Shown piece by piece: positions 6,068-8,648 of a stretch of DNA of 8,648 bases. The notes below the pieces were generated by a model. The model did not search any database. It had not been told where the DNA came from and saw only the letters and a program-made list of their open reading frames with translations. This DNA comes from Asaia bogorensis (GTDB taxonomy: Bacteria > Pseudomonadota > Alphaproteobacteria > Acetobacterales > Acetobacteraceae): positions 1-8,648 of the forward strand of contig CAMCHA010000077.1 in assembly GCA_945874515.1 (NCBI GenBank), written 5' to 3'. Within the stretch, counting starts at the first letter, position 1. Each line of letters opens with the position of its first letter. The translations under genes were made by a program, and so were the position numbers.

Positions 6068-7429
6068 ATGGCTTATGATTTTGATCTTTTCGTGATTGGT
6101 GGCGGTTCTGGTGGGGTGCGCTCCGCGCGTATTGCCGCCGGTCATGGGGCGCGGGTTGGCGTTGCGGAAGAACGCTTCTGGGGCGGCACCTGTGTGAATG
6201 TCGGCTGCGTGCCGAAGAAGATCATGGTGAATGCGGCTGAATATGGCGCCTGGGCGGAAGATGCGGCGGCTTTCGGGTGGTCGTTCGAAAATCACGGGCA
6301 TGATTGGGCGAAGCTGGCGGCGGCACGGGATGCGGAAGTGGCGCGGCTTTCGGGGATTTATGGCCGCTTGCTGGGCAATGCAGGTGTGACTTCCTTCGAT
6401 GCGCGCGCCACCTTCCTGGATGCGCATACACTTGATGTCGGCGGCAAGCGCGTGACGGCAGAGCGCATCATCATCGCGGTTGGTGGTGTCGCGACGCGGC
6501 TTGATATTCCAGGTGCGGAGCTTGGGCTGATTTCCGATGATCTTTTCACCCTGAAAGCCTTGCCCAAGCGCGTCGCGGTGCTGGGCGCTGGCTATATCGC
6601 GGTGGAGTTTGCCTGCATCCTGAAGGGCCTTGGCGCCGAGGTTACGCTGGTGCATCGCGCGCCGCTGCCGCTGCGGGGCTTTGATGAGGATATTCGCAGC
6701 GCTGCCGCTGAAGCCTTGGTTGCACAGGGCATCGCCTGCCATGCCGGCGTCAGCCCCACGCGCATTGAAGCGCGCGGCGCGGAGCGTGTGCTGCATCTTT
6801 CCGATGGAACGACGCAAGTTTTCGACGCGGTGTTTTTCTGCACCGGACGCAAGCCCGCGACCGAGGGGCTGGGCCTTGGACTCGCTGGCGTGCGGCTGGG
6901 TGCCAATGGCGTGATCGCGGTGGATGACAACCACGCCACCAGCCAGCGGCATATCTATGCGATTGGCGATGTGCTGGACCGGGTGAACCTGACCCCTATG
7001 GCAACCGCCATTGGTCACGCGCTTGCCGATACGCTGTTCGGCAATAACCCGCGCCGCGTCAGCTATGAAAACGTGCCGACTGCAGTTTTCATGAACCCGC
7101 CCATCGGCACGGTGGGCATCACGGAAGAAGAAGCGGCCAAGCGCGGCCCCGCTGATATCTACGTCACGCGCTTCACCCCCATGCGGCACACCATCAGCAA
7201 GCGCGAAGGCCGCAAGACGCTCATGAAGCTCGTGGTCTGCCAACGCACGCAAAAAATCCTCGGCGCGCATATGATCGGCGAAGACGCGGGTGAGATGATG
7301 CAAGGCATCGGCATTGCCGTGGTGATGGGCGCCACAAAACAGGATTTTGATCGCACCATCGGCATTCATCCAACGGCAGCTGAGGAATTCGTCACACTTC
7401 GTACCCGCACCCGCGTGGTGGGTGCGTGA
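6068..7429 (+). CDS. gor: Glutathione-disulfide reductase
   Basis: This 453-residue FAD- and NADPH-dependent enzyme reduces glutathione disulfide to glutathione in the cytoplasm; its length equals the family norm (about 450). Domains in order: N-terminal FAD-binding GGGSGG (11-16); redox disulfide C42/C47 in GGTCVNVGCVPKK; NADPH-binding GAGYIA (173-178), with R197 and R203 (HRAPLPLRGFD) as the arginines that favour NADPH; second FAD motif AIGDV (298-302); and a C-terminal dimerisation domain with the catalytic H434-E439 pair in HPTAAEE. Together these residues point to glutathione reductase rather than lipoamide dehydrogenase or mercuric reductase. The ATG follows GAGG with a 5-nt spacer. It lies 20 nt after maoC, and its TGA overlaps the transporter's ATG by one base. 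Its place in a catabolic operon is unusual: gor often stands alone or next to ribose-5-phosphate isomerase in this class (general knowledge, not shown here). A link to glutathione-dependent chemistry is inference. Confidence 0.95.
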   Translation: MAYDFDLFVIGGGSGGVRSARIAAGHGARVGVAEERFWGGTCVNVGCVPKKIMVNAAEYGAWAEDAAAFGWSFENHGHDWAKLAAARDAEVARLSGIYGRLLGNAGVTSFDARATFLDAHTLDVGGKRVTAERIIIAVGGVATRLDIPGAELGLISDDLFTLKALPKRVAVLGAGYIAVEFACILKGLGAEVTLVHRAPLPLRGFDEDIRSAAAEALVAQGIACHAGVSPTRIEARGAERVLHLSDGTTQVFDAVFFCTGRKPATEGLGLGLAGVRLGANGVIAVDDNHATSQRHIYAIGDVLDRVNLTPMATAIGHALADTLFGNNPRRVSYENVPTAVFMNPPIGTVGITEEEAAKRGPADIYVTRFTPMRHTISKREGRKTLMKLVVCQRTQKILGAHMIGEDAGEMMQGIGIAVVMGATKQDFDRTIGIHPTAAEEFVTLRTRTRVVGA

Positions 7430-8648
7430 TGCAGCCGGCGCAACGCCTGATCATCAGCTTCGCCTCGGTCGGGCATTTTCTGCATCATGTGCTGACCGGG
7501 CTTTTCCTGACGCTGGCGGTGATTTTGGAAGGCGTCTGGCAAAGGCCCTATGCGGAAATCATCGCGCTCTGGAGCCTTGGTGCCGCCATGATCGGGGTTG
7601 GCGCGCCGCTGGCCGGCTGGCTTGCGGATCGCTTCGGCCATGCGCGCATGATGACAGTATTTTTTCTGGGCATTGGTCTGGCTTCCATCATCGCAGGGCG
7701 TGTCGCCGATAGTGCGGAGATGGGCCTCGCACTTGCGCTGCTTGGCAGTTTCGGCGCCATTTATCACCCCGTCGCGCTGGCTTGGGTTTCCATGGCGTCA
7801 CCGCCCGATGCGCGCGGTCGGCTGATGGGCATTCTAGGCATCGCGGGCAGTATCGGCGTTGCCTGCGCTGCCGTGATTGCCGGCGGTCTTGCTGAGGTTG
7901 CTGGTTGGCGCATGGCGATGATCTTGCCGGGCATTGTCACCATCATAGCGGGCTTGGCGCTGCTATTCTGCCTGCTCACAGGTCGTGTTGCCGCCAGCAA
8001 TTATCAGCCAGGTCAGGATACGGCGCAGCATGTCGCGGCAGAGGCGGCGCGCATTCCCTGGGGCGTGCTGATTGTGCTCGCCATCACCTTCATGCTGGGC
8101 TCCATTGCCTATACTGCCTATGCCACCGCGCTGCCCAAATGGCTGAGTGACATGCTGCTGCTTGATTCTGCTCGGCCAGCGCAGCTTGGCCTGATTGTGG
8201 GTGCGACCATGTTGATGGGCAGCGCGGGGCAATTGATTGGCGGGCGACTCGCGGATCAGATGCCGATGAAGACGCTATATGTCGCGACCTTCCTGGTGAA
8301 ACTGCCGCTCATGCTGGTGGCGGCTTGGCTTGGCGGCGTTTGGGTACTGCTGATTGCTGTGTTCATCGGCTTTATGTTCGATTTTTCGGCACCGGTCGAA
8401 AACCTGTTGCTGGCGCGCTACTCATCGGGCAAGCGGCGCGGGCTTGCCTTTGGGCTGAAATTCGCCATGGGTTTTGTCGCGGCCCCGCTGGGGGTGAACC
8501 TTGTTGCCTGGGCCTATGGCGATGCTGCGGGCGGCGCGCCGGCGCTATTCCTGACCCTGGCTGTTCTTGGGCTTGTCATGCTGGCCGCTGCAATGGCTTT
8601 GCCGCGTGATGCGGGTGCGCGCACAGCACCCATGGTTGTTCCTGCCTA
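7429..8648 (+). CDS. MFS transporter, 3' end cut by the window edge
   Basis: An open frame of 406 codons begins at ATG 7429, sharing one base with the gor stop (TGATG), and runs to the last base of the window. It encodes a 12-helix membrane protein. Hydrophobic segments lie near residues 8-33, 43-64, 74-92, 97-120, 130-153, 160-184, 211-232, 250-272, 280-298, 302-325, 340-365 and 370-392, with a hydrophilic central loop at 185-210. MFS motif A appears after helix 2 (GWLADRFGHAR, 63-73), with a degenerate copy after helix 8 (GGRLADQMPMK, 271-281). The IYHP element in helix 4 (111-114) recalls the FHPE of fosmidomycin-resistance-type (Fsr) MFS proteins, a tentative link. The last two bases are TA after a hydrophilic tail, at a normal family length, so a TAA or TAG stop probably falls at the edge. 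Start choice rests on coupling to gor; no strong ribosome-binding site is seen. Substrate and direction of transport are unknown. Confidence 0.87.
   Translation, partial: MQPAQRLIISFASVGHFLHHVLTGLFLTLAVILEGVWQRPYAEIIALWSLGAAMIGVGAPLAGWLADRFGHARMMTVFFLGIGLASIIAGRVADSAEMGLALALLGSFGAIYHPVALAWVSMASPPDARGRLMGILGIAGSIGVACAAVIAGGLAEVAGWRMAMILPGIVTIIAGLALLFCLLTGRVAASNYQPGQDTAQHVAAEAARIPWGVLIVLAITFMLGSIAYTAYATALPKWLSDMLLLDSARPAQLGLIVGATMLMGSAGQLIGGRLADQMPMKTLYVATFLVKLPLMLVAAWLGGVWVLLIAVFIGFMFDFSAPVENLLLARYSSGKRRGLAFGLKFAMGFVAAPLGVNLVAWAYGDAAGGAPALFLTLAVLGLVMLAAAMALPRDAGARTAPMVVPA

Noticed and set aside
5879..7369. A 496-codon open frame on the minus strand opposite gor and maoC
   Set aside because: It is rich in His, Arg and Ala as expected for the antisense of GC-rich coding DNA, shows no recognisable domain, and lies against two clearly identified genes.
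1..8648. Mobile elements, CRISPR arrays, tRNA/rRNA genes, defence or toxin-antitoxin systems
   Set aside because: No transposase, terminal inverted repeats, regularly spaced repeats or RNA-gene signatures were seen; almost all the window is explained by the listed genes.

Overview
The window suggests an alphaproteobacterium, most likely of the Rhodospirillales/Acetobacteraceae type. The basis is a high GC content (about 60% by eye), strongly GC-biased third codon positions, tightly packed operons with short or overlapping junctions, and protein sequences of alphaproteobacterial flavour. This placement is a judgement from sequence style; no 16S or other marker gene is present.

Layout: (1) 1-1032, plus strand: the C-terminal, sugar-isomerising part of glucosamine-6-phosphate synthase (glmS), entering from the left edge. 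(2) 1093-3989, minus strand: a three-gene operon read right to left, fumarylacetoacetase followed by two tandem, about 80% identical cyclase/kynurenine-formamidase-fold hydrolases. Junctions are 22 and 10 nt, and each gene has its own Shine-Dalgarno sequence. (3) 3990-4119: a 130-nt divergent promoter region with an 8-bp spaced inverted repeat. (4) 4120-8648, plus strand: a four-gene operon of NAD(P)-dependent succinate-semialdehyde dehydrogenase (gabD-like), a MaoC hot-dog hydratase, glutathione reductase (gor) and an MFS transporter. gabD/maoC overlap by 4 nt and gor/MFS by 1 nt. The MFS gene reaches the right edge with only its last base or so missing.

Apart from glmS, a housekeeping cell-wall precursor gene that converges on the operon, the genes read as a small catabolic locus. 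It has two metal-dependent ring- or amide-opening hydrolases, a C-C bond hydrolase of the aromatic-catabolism type, an aldehyde dehydrogenase, an acyl-CoA-type hydratase, a glutathione-recycling enzyme and a transporter. Which substrate they share cannot be read from the sequence. Homogentisate dioxygenase and maleylacetoacetate isomerase, the usual partners of fumarylacetoacetase, are not in the window.

Most worth a second look are the tandem cyclase pair attached to fumarylacetoacetase and an unusual cofactor-site segment in the aldehyde dehydrogenase, including Lys to Arg at a nearly invariant position. I see no mobile element, CRISPR array, RNA gene or defence system, and I do not claim a new system here.
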